From Candolleomyces eurysporus (taxonomy: Eukaryota > Basidiomycota > Agaricomycetes > Agaricales > Psathyrellaceae): a DNA stretch of 64,000 bases. The stretch spans positions 1-64,000 of the forward strand of contig JANBPK010001048.1 in NCBI GenBank assembly GCA_027579435.1, given 5' to 3'. Made by a program: the position numbers and the translations under genes. This document shows, one piece after another, positions 23,186 to 36,616 of this stretch. The notes under the pieces are model-generated. The model saw nothing but the letters and a program-made list of their open reading frames with translations, did no database searches and was not told the DNA's origin. The stretch's first letter is position 1. Each line of letters starts with the position of its first letter.

Positions 23186-23518
23186 TCTGGCTTAAGTGCT
23201 GTTGGACGCAGTTGATCAGGAAAAACAGCACGAGGGCCTTGGAAATTGAAAATAGATATGGGTTACGAGATCCGTGCGGAGAAAAAACAGCTCCCGAGTC
23301 ACATATGCAGCTGAGATTCCGATGAATAAGGGAGGAGCGAGCGAATTATAGGAATGTGCTCGAGAACATGGAGCTCGACGTCCAGGTGGTCGTGGGGGTC
23401 GTTGCAGACCGTGGTGACGAGCCAGATCAGACGCGTCAACGGACCCTGAAATCAGTGAAAAGGATCACCACACAACGACAAATTCGTCTATCCCTTCCAT
23501 GTCCTCATAGTACCGACC
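23186..23518. promoter_or_regulatory. Divergent promoter region, raptor / p150Glued
   Basis: 333 bases between the two ATGs. The start context of the plus-strand gene is CCGACCATGG. No TATA box is obvious. Confidence 0.45.
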
Positions 23519-26500
23519 ATGGATCTAGCACTTGGGACCATCGTAACGGTCCCTCAGGGCCGTGGAGTCGTCAGGTTCGTCGGTGCAACTCATTTCAAAG
23601 AGGGAAAATGGCTTGGAATCGAGCTCGACGACGCCAATGGCAAGAACGATGGCTCGATTGAGGGAACTCGGTACTTTACCTGTCGAAAGGGATACGGTGT
23701 ATTTATTCGACCTAGCCAAATCAAAGCAACCCATGGCTCAGAAATGCCGCCTGTGAGTATGGACATCTAGTCCATCGCCCTGTTCTTACACTCCATTGCA
23801 GNCCCCAGACTCAGCCGACCCGAACGCGACCAGCTGGCCACCAGCGGACGTCCAGCGTCGGTCTACTACGGACAAACTCCAACCGTAGTCAGACATCGGT
23901 AGTGTCTGCAGCATCGTCGGCGTCTTCCTCTCGTTCTATGAGCCCAGCGAAGCCCACACCTATCCAAACCTCATCTGCTGTCTCCTCTCGCAACGGTCCG
24001 AGAACGCCTGTTTCTCCTGCTCCTCCGAACGCGAAGCGGACGCCAACTCTCCCTAGCCAACCACCACCTCTCTCAGCATCGACATTCGGCCGTAGACCCT
24101 TTGGCGCCCGAACAGCTTCAGGCGAGATNCCCCCCAACAACTCCTAGACAAGAAACCTTTGCCCCCCAAGTCGAGCGCACCTCACAAAGACCTTCATCAC
24201 CCCTCGTGCAACCTCCAATATCGGCATCCCCAACACCGTCTATCTCAGCTCAATTAGCTTCTGCAAGCGATAAACCACCCTCCCGACCGACTTCGCCAGT
24301 TGTTGTAAGTATCTGAGTCCTATGTTACCATTGCGTACCCATTGATCACCATGCCAGCGCGTCCAGGACGACCAAGAACTTCAAGAACTCCGAGCCAGGA
24401 TTCGTGCACTTGAAACCCGCCGTGCAGATGACGCCAGACACGTTCGCGAGCTTCAAACGCGTATACACGAAGCGGAAGCCTTTGTCTCTCTCCGACCAAA
24501 GCTACAAGCCAAATTAAACGCCCAGCAAACAGAATTGATCGCGACTAAACGAGAGCTCGCGGATGCTCAGCAGTTGGCTCAGCTTGCGGAAAATCGGATA
24601 GCAGATGCTCAGGACCAGCTGGAACTAGCGACATTGGACAAAGAGGTGGCAGAGGCGAGGGCAGAAGAAGCTGAAGCATCGCTTGATGAAATCAAAGAGC
24701 AGTTGGCGATGCTGAAGGTGGAGAACGAGGTATTGAAGAACGGAGGTCAGGGTCATTGAAATCGTGTCGAATTCCTGATATTCAAACCTTTACAGGGGAT
24801 GGCGAGACCAGTTCGGCCAATGATTCTCTAGCCTTTATCCAGCTGGAAAAGCAGAACGAGAGGCTGAAGGAAGCTCTTATTCGGTGAGTGATTTATGCCC
24901 GTTGATCGGGACCGCGTGTTAAGATTACCGACAGACTTCGAGATATGTCGCAAGAAACGGAGCACGACCAACGACGCAGGATCGCAGAAATGGAGAAGGA
25001 TGTTAGTACACTGGATGAAATCCAAGGCACGTTCTTGTTCTCCGTTATTCGGGTTCACGTATGTTTAACTCTTGCTTCATAGGACAATATGAGGAAGCTT
25101 TAATCAAGCTCTCGAACGCCGAGTCAGAGATTGAGGGCTTGAAGCTCCAAATCGATGATGCTCTTGGTGCTGAAGATCTCCTCGTCCAACTCACAGAGCG
25201 CAACTTGGAGCTTGGAGAGGTGGGCTCCCATCATAGTGCCTGGCTCACGTATTCACTTCTCCTATCTCTGCCAGAAAATCGAGGAGATGCGAATCACTAT
25301 CGAAGACCTTGAACAGCTTCAAGAAGTTAGTGATGAACTTGAAGAAACACACCGAGAAGAACTGAAGAATCTGAACGAAACAGTCGGTGAGTACTTTCAA
25401 TGACAAACGACTCTTCTCCGCTCATGATTGCATCGACAGAGGCGAAGGATATGCAAATCCAAGCTCACTTGCGCAAGGTCACATCACTAGAGGAAGGTTG
25501 CCAAGATTATGAGAACACTATCACGCAGTTCCGTGAATTGGTTCTACAGTTGCAGAGGTTCGTTGGATGGAGCTCTCAGTCATTGGTTTCCCGTTAATTT
25601 TCACTGTTCTCTTAGCGAACTTGAGCAACTGCGCACTCAAACTCAGACCGCACAGAGTGAGAGCGCAACTGCCGCTTCTCAAACCGCTGCGATGATGTCT
25701 CTCAACCTCAAGCTGCAATCAACGGCGTCGAAGAACCAGGCTAGATTGATTGAGCTCGAAGTGAAGAGACAGGAAGCCAGGGAGGCCAGAGAGTTGTTGA
25801 GTATTGTCCAGGTGTGTCTTCAGTCGTGTTTCTATTTTACACGCATTTGACAGAATCGACATTCTAGCCGTACCTACCACAACTCTATGTCGAGACGGAT
25901 AGTGACTCGACGAGCTGCTACCTCTTTTTCCAGAGATTAGCCTGTAAAGCTGATTTGATCAACAACGTCGTAGGCCAGGCACACAACCTGCCAGATGCGC
26001 TGAACGGCGCTGTAACTGAAGGTCTTGTTGGTGTTTGCGAGGTATGTCACTCTCTCACTTTACTGTCCAATCACCATTCTTGACCTCACCTCAAACTAGA
26101 TGCGTGGCCGTATCTCAGGCTTGTCAACCTTCTGCAAACGCTTCGCAGCGATCTTGAGACGCACCGACGTCGAGACCTTCCTCAACATCGGCCGGATATA
26201 TCCTGAAATTGCGCCATTAGAGAAGAGGATTGACATGCACATCGATCTGCTCAGGCGTGATGAGTTCAGGGATATGGAGTGTGTCAGCGACGTTATGAAG
26301 TGAGTGATTCGCGCAAGCCCTTGAGAGGTTCCCGCCGATCATTGACCGCTCTGTGTAGGATCCAAGCACAGTTCGACCACCTGGCTGAGGCCTACTTTGG
26401 TGGGTATGAGCACGATTTGGCTGAACGCGAACTTGGATATGTATTGGCGCTGGATCATGATCTGGATATGTGCGCTGCGTCGCTTGGTCTCACCAAAACG

Positions 26501-28311
26501 TCTATCGACGGGATTGTGCAGGATGAAGGTACGTACTACGTCCTTGTTCTCTCAACTACTCTTGGAACTACTGCCTGACATACCGCCACTACTAAGATTC
26601 CGTCTTGGAGATGGGTGGCTATAACGTCCAAGAAGCGCTGTTCGAGCCGCTGCAGAAGGTTCTGGACCAGTGCAAGAGCGCTAAGAACCTGTCCAGGTGC
26701 GTTGACTTGAATGCAAGATGAAGCACATGCCTGATGAGCGAGCGAATAGGAAACTCATCAAACGGATCGAAGACCTTTCCGCCGACTCTGCTGCCGTCAA
26801 AGCTCACTTGATTCCTCAGATGAAAGGGTTGACCGATCATGTTTCCGAACTAGTCAACTTTGGTATTTCTGTACGTCCGCTGACCTCCCCTCGTGTATTT
26901 CAAGCGACTAATCATCTGTGTTGCTTGTAGCTTGCCCAACAAGTCATGCCCCATCTCAGCGACGTGCGAGCAGCCAAGTCACCCTTCCAGTTGGCCACTA
27001 TCCTCAGCACCGTCAAGGAAACAGCTATCGCCAGCGTGGCTAAAGATTTGAAGCCTACCGCTTCGGTTTGGGAAGCGATTTCGGAACATGTTTCGCAGCT
27101 GATGGAGGGTGGAAATAAATTGTTGCCGCTCATCTTGGAGCAGGAGAACGTTCAGAAGAGTAAGCGAATATGCTTATTTAACTTGTTCGGGTTCAAATGG
27201 TTATCTGAACTTTTATGTTTGCAGTCACTGGAACAGCTCCCTGGATCACCCGCGTAGCCGAAATTAAGGCCGCTCTCGCCGTCAACGTGGAAGCTGAACG
27301 TAAAGTCGCCCAACTCAATGAGGAGGTGCAAGGTCTCGCCCGAAATATCCGAACAAAGGACCAAGCCATCCAGGAATCGGCTGTCAAGATTGAGTTGATG
27401 GAGAGGCGTATGGAGGCAGCGAAGAAGCAGGCTGACAAGATTGAGCATTTGGAGAGCGAACTTGCCAAGATTAAGAAGCAGGAGAGGGCATATGAGGAGG
27501 CGATTGAGCAGTTGCAGACTGATTTGGACGCGACCGAGCAGGAGAACGCCAAGTTGAAAACCACGCTTGCCGGGCAAGAGAAACAAGGTATGGATTCGGT
27601 TATCGTCAAAAAGGCTAAATCTGATTCAATTTCTCTTTTCGCTTTTGCTAGCTACCGGTGCTCAACCCGTTGACCAACCTGATAATGTGCCAGTGGAAGG
27701 CAGTCTGGAGACGTCATATTTACTCGAACAGGTTAGTCCAGACACGCTTCTTACTATCCTTGATTCATCATGTCTGATTGCCTTCTCTCGTCTCCTCTTC
27801 TTTGCTTCCTTCCTGCTCGCTTGGCTTCCATTAGATCGAGGCGCTTCGCGGGACGGTCAAATTCCTCAGGAACGAGAACAACTTCCTCAAAGGCCAAGAT
27901 CTACTGCGCGAAATCGAAGCTCTCACGCCACTCCCGTTACCTCTTCGTCGTTCACCCACTCCTCCTCTGGACCCTTCAGGCAGCTCCGATACCGAAGACG
28001 AAGGAGAGCTGTCCGAGTCCTCCGATCAGGCTGTCCTAGATACCTCGCCCAACACTCCGCCCTCGCTAAGGACTCTAGCGACTCAGACGAAGCTTTTGTA
28101 TAGGGATGTGATCAAGTTCTCGTCATCGCCCAAAGTGGTTGATCTGTCAGAGCTGAATAGAAAGCGGCAGGAGTTGAAGACGACCAAGGTGTGGATGCCG
28201 AAGAAGAAGATGCCGGCACAGCAAGTGCTGGAGAGGAAGATCCAGGCGGAGAAGTTGAGTAGAAGGGTCCATGGTCTGATGGAGAGAGCGAACCTTATTG
28301 CTGCGCTTTGA
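23519..28311 (+). CDS. Dynactin p150Glued subunit
   Basis: Many exons (first 23519-23752). Residues 1-75 are a CAP-Gly domain (LGTIVTVPQGRGVVRFVG, KWLGIELDD, GKNDGSIEGTRYF, YGVFIRPSQI), which binds microtubule plus ends and EB1-type tails. A basic Ser/Pro-rich linker follows, then a long coiled coil (LQELRARIRALETRRADD, 24.4-25.6 kb), a dynactin-specific mid-domain (FLNIGRIYPEIAPLEKRID, 26.2 kb), and a second coiled coil at 27.3-27.6 kb. The C-terminus ends in KIQAEKLSRRVHGLMERANL. The protein links dynein to cargo and microtubules. Ns at 23803 and 24129 are both spurious insertions: removing each keeps the frame. Confidence 0.93.
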
Positions 28312-29320
28312 CAATGGAGTTGTTGGGGTTGATTGTTCGTTGTGGAGAGATTTAGAAGCGGTTTAATGGGCGCGTAGGTGAAACGGGACGCGTTGTTCTT
28401 CTTTTCTTTTTCGGTCTACACCACTATGCACCGTCACCCACTACCACATGATCTTTCTTGTTCGCAATATCTGGCTCTTTTGTTCTTCGTCGCATCTATC
28501 CATCTAGTAGACTTATACCTCTCCATCATTGTTATATGGCTTTTATATGTAGGCTCCTCCAACCCTTACATCGTACGTAGTAATGTATGCCACGACCAAT
28601 TGCAATCCACAATCCATTCATCTTTGAATATACCCATAGCAACTTCAAGTCCGATTGAATTAACAATAATAACGAAAATGAACCTAATGTACTACGCGAA
28701 ACAAGGTAGAAGTAGGTAATGTACAACAGTCAATAAACTAACATGTTCAGACGACNAAAAAAACGACTGAGACAAAAGAGATTATGCTATGGCGGGTGGG
28801 CGGGGTNAAAATAAANGGGGGAGGTGGGGATGGGGTTAAAAAAGGGGAAGGAAGATGGTAGTAATAGTAGTAGATAAGCAAGAAGAAAATGTGGTTGCCA
28901 AGCCAGAGAGAGAGAGAGAAAGAGAGAGAAAGAGAGAGTACACTGTCGAAAAAAATCCATCCAGAGTTGTTGTTGTTGTTGTTGCGTGTGCGTGAATAAG
29001 AGATAAATCCTCGCGGAACCAATGCCGGAGGATATAGACTCTGAATGCAACAATAAAACTAATCGAAAGCAAGCGGCGAGAATAAGAAACAACAGCAACA
29101 ATAACAACGAGGTATTGGTAGTGATGGTGAAGGAGAGAGGAGGAAAAATAAAATCACACGGAAAGAGGAGCGGGATGAGACGGCGAGAAACCATAGCATA
29201 AATAGCGAAAAAGAGCTGGATGGAATAAGATTAAGGTGTCCATGGGTAGGGTAGGTTGTCCGGAACCAGAAGGAACAAATTTGGATTGGAGGATAGGTGG
29301 ATTGTCGCAAACGCCAATTA
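28312..29320. other. Convergent intergenic region with microsatellites
   Basis: 1 kb between the 3' ends of p150Glued and the zinc-finger gene. It contains a GAGA tract (about 28909-28938), a GTT repeat (about 28967-28985), a G-rich stretch with Ns (28796-28850) and poorly complex A-rich sequence. Open frames here are low-complexity and unconvincing. Confidence 0.55.
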
Positions 29321-30747
29321 TCAGGCGGGAGTGGAGGAGGAAGAGACAGAGGACCCTTCCTTCAGCATATCAGCTAAACAAAGTTATCCGGGGAAGTGTC
29401 AGAGCATTGCATCGAAACCGCTTAGAGTTGATCTATATCAGCTCACCTGAATGATGGAAGATTGGGCTGCAATCTTCTGTTAGGATATCCTGCAGGGAAC
29501 CGGGTTTGTGCATGGGACTGTGCACGGGAGAATCGTAGTGATGAATGATGTCGTCAAGAGGTAGGCTACCATCTCTGCTGTCGGTGTCCATCTCGTTTGA
29601 TTCGCGATCATTGTATCGGCGTTGAGTTGGCGGACTGTCTTCTCTGGTGTTCCGGCGGGAGTCGATTTCAGCGTATCTCATGACGGCCTTCATTGTGAAT
29701 TCAACCTCTTCAGGAGTCGCATGGGTAGTCTCGTGGTGTCGTATTGGCGGATCGGCAGGTATGCGAGTATAATTGGGTGATTGTGGGGAAGCGTCTGGGC
29801 TGATGGAGGTAGCGGCCGAGCGAGGCGAATCTGAGCGCGAGCTGTCGCTGACGGAACACGAGAGTGGCGGTAGTGTTGGTCCATGCCTCATGGATGAGGA
29901 CCGATAATAGGAAGATGAGTTGTAGGGCGGGTTTTGCGAGGGCCACACTGGATAAGTCCACCCGGGATGCCTCGCAGAGGATGCTGGATAAAGTGTGTAC
30001 GTTGCTGTCACATCATATCACTTATATTAGAGGTGAAGAATTTGAGAAAAAAAATGTGGCGCACGAGTGTAGGTACTGGCGTCTTCTCGATAGTATTTCT
30101 TGGGGCTGGTCGTGCTGGAGTGGCTGCCACTGGCACTGTGCGGGGCATCTGATGCGGGGGTGTCTTCCTTGCACTTACCTTTCGGTGGCGCGGAGTCATT
30201 GGAGGTGGGGGAGATGGGGCTCGATTCGGATGGAGTGCCTTCGAGAACGACGCCGTTGTGCCTAGCAGGGCGTTCAGCCACGGGTATCAAGAGGAGGAGC
30301 TCGATGCGCGCACAGACCTTGACTTCTGGTGGCGTCGCTGGGCATCAGTCTGGAAAGTGTATCAGCATGCCTGACCGCTGCATGGAAAGGATAGCGACGG
30401 ACTCGAGTAAATGTTGCATGGCACTGGGGACAAGCGCTGGATGGAGACGGTGAACAGCGGGCCAGGGATGGGAGATGCGTGCTCACAAGCTTGGCATGGA
30501 ATGCAGTTTGGTGGTCCTTTGATGGCGCTTGAGGTCGGCCTCGCGAGCGAACTGCTTGTTGCAGCCGTCGATGGTGCATGGCCAGAGCCCGTTGCCCGAC
30601 GCCTTCTTCCTGCCGTCCCAGACCTTCCTGTTCGAAGGCGAGTCCTTCTTCTCTTCCAGCCGCTTATTGGACACATGGGTTGGCCAGCTGATCAGCGAAA
30701 AAATACGCACTACTCACGGCGACGTTGGGGGTATCCGTCCGAGTCAT
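29321..30747 (-). CDS. C2H2 zinc-finger protein (putative transcription factor)
   Basis: Exon 1 is MTRTDTPNVA (ATG 30747). After a short intron comes RLEEKKDSPSNRKVWDG and a classical finger, C-TIDG-C-NKQFAREADLKRHQRTTKLH (C-x4-C...H-x5-H). It is followed by a second Cys pair (CPQCHATFTR) near an intron, which would complete a second finger. The C-terminal half is Ser/Pro-rich with an acidic stretch (ESNEMDTDSRDGSLPLDDI). The last junction, HHS|ADMLKEG, is inferred from GTGAGC...TTTAG and gives a final stop at 29321. The domain order (N-terminal fingers, Ser/Pro-rich tail) suggests a DNA-binding regulator; targets are unknown. Confidence 0.75.
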
Positions 30748-30956
30748 GCTGAGGGCCCTAGCGTGCGGAGGATATCAGAGACGGCGTCGAGCCCAGCAGC
30801 GACGGGGGAAGGCCACAGGTGGACGTCGTTGGCAATATTGACCAAAGGGCGCCGGACGCCGTCCGTATCGCCTTCCCTTTTCGGCACGCCATCCCCTTTT
30901 GGATCAAGGTTGGATTTGGGGCCACCTCAACCTTGCCCGTTCCTTCGACGTCCGTC
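30748..30956. promoter_or_regulatory. Short divergent promoter, zinc-finger gene / ABC transporter 1
   Basis: Only 209 bases separate the two start codons, so both genes must share upstream sequence. No TATA motif is clear. Confidence 0.4.
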
Positions 30957-33495
30957 ATGCCCAAGACCTTCAATCCAGACGACGCGACCACCGTCAAACG
31001 CTCAAAAGTTGGCGTCTGGGAGCTCTACGAGGATGTCGGCCCCCAGCTCGTCAAAATCCCCCTCGTCTCCAACATCGAGACCCTCTGGGAGAGTCTTGAC
31101 TGTCTGCCCTACGTCTGGCGCATGTTCAAGGACATCGCCAACATTCCCGGATGCATGACATACCTGTCCCTGTACCTGCTGCTCGAGGTCGGTCTGTCCC
31201 TGCTGCCAGCATTGGGCGTGTGGTACTCGGGACAGCTGCTCCAAGTCGTAAGTCGCGTCGTGGATCCCCAGACGAGTGGCAGCTCACCCTCCCCAGGTCG
31301 AAACTGCAGTCGAGAAGCGGACAGTCGATAAAGGCTTCCTCATTCGCATTGCCATCGGACGCTGCATCACAATCTTCGCCATCCGTCTCTTCACCTACGT
31401 TCAAGATCGTGTCCAGTCACCCTTGAACCTCCGCATTAAGCGGTACTATGCCCTCCGCACTTTCTGGGCCATGGCGCGTCTGGACGTGCCTACATTCGAA
31501 GATGACGTGGTACAGCAGCAGTTGCAACAGTCTGTCTCCCATTCGACGCGTAGCAGCATCGCCTGGGACGTGGTGTCAACATTCCTCAAGATAGGGTCCT
31601 CGGCTATGCGCTTGTTCGCACAAGTCGCCGTCCTCGCAAACGTCTTGTCTGAGCAGAGGGACGGAAATCTCCTGCTTATGCTCACTTTTGCGCACCTGTT
31701 CATGGAGTGGCTAAGTAACTACCACGGTATGCTGCAGCGCAGCGGAGGTGAGTGCATCAGCACTCTCGCGTGATCCCTTATTCAACCTGGTTTTAGTCTG
31801 GGCGGCGACTACGGAAAACCAACACTACATCACTAGTGAGGGCTTGAAGCGCATCGTCAGCTCAACCCTTTACCGCAAAGAGATTGTTGCAATGGGCCTG
31901 CGAGAACACCTCTGGCATCGTACGTCTTCAATTCATCCAACCGACTTTTTCTCATACCATCTTCAGAATTCAAAAGGCGCGCCGAACGCCTCGGAGACAA
32001 AGTCACAGACTTTTGGGAGGAATATTTCCACAAGAGACGCCAGGCGACCTTGTTTATTCAGTTCCTGCAAGACCCCCTCGGTGAACTCCCCCGAATCATC
32101 TTCTGCCTTCGCGCTGTCCAGTACCCGGCTGCGATCCCAGTTTCTCTGACGTCTCTTCAGCTCATTACCTCTACTGTCCAGGGCTTCAGCAACTCGCTCT
32201 TCGAACTCGTCCAGAAAACCAGTACCGTGGCAGATAAGTTGCAGGCGGTTCGGAAACTTTACGACGCGTCGGCTGTGCCAAACAAGGTTGAGGATGGCCA
32301 CCTTCCTTTCCCTGAAGATCATCGAAGCCTATATTCTGGGTTTGAGATTGAGTTTAGGAAGGTTTCGTTCCGGTATCCCGGGCTTGAAGCGCTGGCATTG
32401 GATAACGTGTCTTTCAAGCTGGAGCAAGGTCAACTCTGCGTAAGCTATTATTTTCTGCATTTATAAGACGTCTATGAATGTTGGGCGCTAACTTTTGATG
32501 ACGCTTTATAGGTTATTGTTGGTGACAACGGATCTGGAAAGAGTACCATCCTCAAACTCATTGCAAGGCTTTACGACCCAATCGAAGGTCAAATTCTGTT
32601 AAACGGAATGGACATTCGCACCATCAAACTGGCCGATCTCAGGAAAGCTACCTCTGTTCTGTTCCAGGATTACTCACTCTTCCCTTTGACCGTAAGTCCC
32701 GTATTCTCTCCATCCATTCTTACCTCATCTCACTGACTCATTTCTCCTCGCCGTCTGACGGCAGATTGGAGAGAACATCGGCTTCGGCGACCCTACCCAC
32801 GCGTACGACATCGACAGAATCCGCCAAGCCGCCAAACTCGGTGGATGCGAAGAGTTCATCAACAAAATGCCTGACGGATTCGACTCGTACCTTGAACGGC
32901 CCGTCAACGACATCTACAGCAACCTCCCCTCTGGTACTTCGAAACTCTTCGGCCGAGCCGTTAGTCACTCAAAGATTAGGAAGATGAGCGGCAAGCGCGC
33001 CGGACGTGGGCTTGCAGAGGGTAAAAATGGGCTTAGTNGGGGGGCAGATGCAGAGGGTTGCACTGGCGAGGACTTTCATGAGGAGTTTGGTTGCGCCCGA
33101 GCCGCAGGTCGGATTGTTGCTCTTTGACGAACCGAGTGCCAGTTTGGATCCTACAGCTGAACACGGTGGGTTGTTTGATTATCATTGCTTCGTCCAAATG
33201 GCCGATCCTGACGTTTGTTGTCCACAGAGCTGTTCGAGCGTCTGAGAGAGTTGCGTGGAAATAAGACTATGATCTTCTCTACACATCGATTTGGGAAACT
33301 CACCAGACATGCTGACTTGATTATGTGAGTGTCTGCACACCTCCTTCTTTGCGTTGTTCTTACGCCTCTTTNCCCCCCCCTAGATACATCCTTAACGGCG
33401 TCATTCAAGAAACAGGAACCCATGACGGTCTGCTGAAGAAGGAAGACGGACAGTATTCCAAGATGTGGAAGCTCCAAGCAGAGGCGTATCTATGA
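30957..33495 (+). CDS. ABC half-transporter, family member 1
   Basis: A multi-exon gene for a protein with one membrane domain and one nucleotide-binding domain. The N-terminus has the family hallmark GVWELYEDV, then RMFKDIANIPGC and a hydrophobic helix (LSLYLLLEVGLSLLPALGVW). ATP-binding motifs in order are Walker A GDNGSGKST (about 32525), Q-loop LFQDYS, signature LSGGQMQR (about 33035), Walker B LLLFDEPSASLDP (about 33120) and H-loop STHRFGKLTRHADLI (about 33283). It ends MWKLQAEAYL. The N at 33039 splits the signature; omitting it gives LSGGQ. The fold is exporter-like, but the substrate cannot be predicted. Paralogues lie at 34106 and 49179. Confidence 0.88.
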
Positions 33496-34105
33496 ACTTA
33501 TATTTCCGAATGAACGAACGAATGCTTGATATGATATAAATATGACAGGATACGTAGATTACCAGCACGATTTATTCTTTTCTTTTTTTGGTGATGTTTT
33601 CACTTCCTTCTTTCTTTCTTTCCTTGCTTGTTTCTTTGCTTTTCGAACTCCCCCTACCTATGTGCACTGGACTATAGCGAGCGAGCACCTCGGAGCTACC
33701 TACCTACCTACGATTGACGATGCACGATGACGATGATATGATGGATACGCTTAGATAGCTTACCATTTGTGTTAGAATAACGACCCCTGCGATACCTAGC
33801 CGCTTGCTTTCTTTATTGTATTTAGGTAGAAAATTTTGCTATGTGTACGATACCCAATTTGCAGTTGAGGGAGGAATCGCGAGCGCAAAAACTTGAAGTG
33901 TGCCATTGTACATGTATTTGTCGAGTCCTACGAGAGATATCCTAAGCATGCTATAATACGGTACCGGTTCATAGTCCAAATGCTCTCTAGGAAGTCCTGC
34001 GTGTGTAGAATTCAGGGTAGNAAAATGCATTGTCGCCGTGTGGGTAAGTATATGTAGCCGAAAGAAAGAAGTCATTGTACATCTGATTGTTGGACGATCT
34101 ATAGC
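33496..34105. other. Convergent spacer between ABC transporters 1 and 2
   Basis: 610 bases with a long pyrimidine tract (33567-33645, TTTCTTTC-type) and TACCTACCTACC near 33695. No gene seen. Confidence 0.4.
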
Positions 34106-36616
34106 TATAAGAAGTCCTGGGCCTGTAGATTCCAAAATTTAGCATACTCCCCGTTCTTCTTCATCAGGTTGACGTGGTTCCCAGCTTCCAAGACCTCGCC
34201 CTTGTCAATGTACCTGCAAAAACCAATATCAGGATCCCAGTTTCGACTCTTTCGCAATCACACCATAAGATGGATGGATGGAACGTACAGGATAAGATCA
34301 GCATGCCGAGTGAGCTTTCCAAAGCGATGAGAAGAAAAGATCATTGTTTTGCTTCCGCGCAGCTCGCGAAGGCGCGTGAAGAGGTCGTGTTCGGCTTTCG
34401 GATCGAGACTGGCAGATGGCTCGTCAAACAATAGCATGCCAACGTTACTCGAAGGGGAGACGAGTGATTTCATAAACGTTCGGGAGCTAAGAATAGTTCA
34501 GCTTAACCGATGAAATGGGAAGGAAAGAGAATGACCAAATATGCACTCACAGTGCAATTCGCTGCTTCTGGCCACCACTAAAATCCCTCATTTGATCGTT
34601 CAACTTGAGTTTCGAAAAATCCACCTCTTTGCCTGCAAAAACCGAATTTCTCGTTGGATCAGCGGACGAATACTCCCAGACTGGGCGTTGGACGAAATGG
34701 TCGAATTTGCAGGGCAGGTTTGAAATGAACTCTGCGCCTCCGAGCTTTGCTGCCTGCTCGATTTTGTCCATGTCCTCTGCGTGCTGAGGGTCTCCGTATC
34801 CGATGTTTTGACCAAGCTTCATTTAGTACGTGAGAGAGGGCGCCATAGAGATGCCGGCAAACTTACTGTCAATGGGAAGATGGAGTACTCTTGGAAAAGA
34901 ACGGCAATTGCTTTCCTAACATCGGCGAGTTTCAATGTGCGAATATCCAATCCATTGAGGAGTATTTCTCCTTCTGTGACGTCGTAAATCCGGGTTATCA
35001 AGTTAAGGATTGTACTCTTTCCGGAGCCGTTTTCTCCGACAATAACCTGATCATCCGCGTTAACAGAGGCAGAACACGAGTCGAGGAAACATACACAAAG
35101 CTGCCCTTGTTCAATTTTGAAAGAGGCGTTCTTCAATGCGAGCTCAGATTTATCCGAGTCTGAATAAGAGAAGGAAACATTCTTGAATTCCACTGATATC
35201 CCTTGCGATAGATCCATTTGATTTTCTGGGAATGGGATATGGCCATCCTCAATCTTATTAGTGAGCTCGAGGAGCTCGTAGAAACGTCGGACTTTATCAA
35301 TTTGGGTCGAAATTCCGTCAACTTGAGCCCCGAGGCTTCTCATGCCGAAAGTTAGAGAAGTGATGGTCGAGTTTATGAGTTCAAGATTTGCCAAGGAAAA
35401 TGGAACGGAAGCAGGGGAGTCGACAAAGCGGAGACAGGTGTAAACCTGGGTCAAAGCATCGACGGGGTCTCGTGCATAATCACACAATCTTGTATACCAT
35501 CGGAGGTTCCTGGTGCCCAGTAGTTCGTATTGATTGGTGGATTTGTTGCCCAATCGTTGCAAGCGACGCCGATACTCTGTTTGAGATGGATTAGGCCATA
35601 CTTTGCCTGCAGAGACAAACAATGCCCACCTTGCCAGAGATAATCACCTAGCCCTCCGGCGATAATGTCCTTCCGGCAGTTTTCGGTGAGACCCATGAGT
35701 TTTAAACCTTCACTGACGACATAGTCCTCATCGTTGGACTTAAAGGCGTATACTACAGAAATGTCAAACACTGTGTCAAGAGAAGTAATGAATGGTCCTC
35801 ACCCGCTGCTAAAGGAGAATAGGAAGTAGCAATGGCATCGACTGCCAAGCGTGCGCAGGTGATAGCAAGGAGAAACCATGCTTCTTGGTGACCTTGGAAT
35901 ACGCTGAGAAGGACCGCAAACTGGGTCGCGGTCCTGACAGCAATTGAGCCCATGTTGATGAAGTTTGTAAAAACATGCCAGTTCATTTCAGAATAGCCAT
36001 TAAATGTGAAGGCAGAGAATTGGTCCTGGGTACTTTTATCACTGAAGGTCGGATAGTCGAGCATTGCTAAGGTCCGGAAAGCCCGTAGAGCGTAATAGCG
36101 CTCTATTTGGACATTCAAATGCTTCAAGACGTGATCGGTTACGTCGGCGAGGAGGCGCTGCGCGATAGTTGCAGCCACGCGGCCAGCAGCAACTCGTAAA
36201 AGATCGGATCGATCTACTGTTCTCTCCTCGACTGCTTTTTCAACCTTAAACAACCGATATTTTAACAGGGGTTGAGCTCGAAGGAGGAATNAAAAACCGC
36301 TCACCATAATCAGAAGTTGCCCAGAGTACCATAGGGATAGAGCGGGAAGACACGCAGATAGCAAATTCAACAGGAGATAGAGGAGGAAGTAATGCAAGCA
36401 CCCTGGAATCGAAGTGATATCCTTGAGCATCCGGACAATCACAGGAGACTGGTGAAAAGCTGCGACCAGGGATTTGCATTTTGACACAAGGGGTATCTCG
36501 AATCTCGTGCTAGATCCTGAGATATCTTCATACAGGTCCCAGACGCCCATCTTCGTGTGCTTTACCACCGAATGGTCATCGGGGTCGAAAAGCATCGATG
36601 GCTGTTTGGGAGCCAT
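34106..36616 (-). CDS. ABC half-transporter, family member 2
   Basis: ATG at 36616 (MAPKQPSMLFDPDD). The N-terminus has GVWDLYEDISG, RMLKDITSIPGC and a membrane helix (LLYLLLNLLSACLPALSLW), then VEKAVEERTVDRSDLLR before further hydrophobic segments. The nucleotide-binding domain shows Walker A GENGSGKST (about 35020), LFQEYS, signature FSGGQKQR (S to F variant of LSGGQ), Walker B LLFDEPSASLDP and SSHRFGKLTRHADLIL. It ends FWNLQAQDFL. The N at 36291 is inside an intron. It is the closest relative of member 3 at 49179 and convergent with member 1. Confidence 0.9.

Noticed and set aside
28909..28985. Regularly spaced repeats resembling an array
   Set aside because: These are GA and GTT microsatellites with no spacers; a CRISPR array is not expected in a fungal nuclear genome.
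28740..29310. Long minus-strand open frames in the microsatellite region
   Set aside because: They translate simple repeats (poly-Leu/Ser, Thr runs), contain Ns, and have no domain or splice logic.
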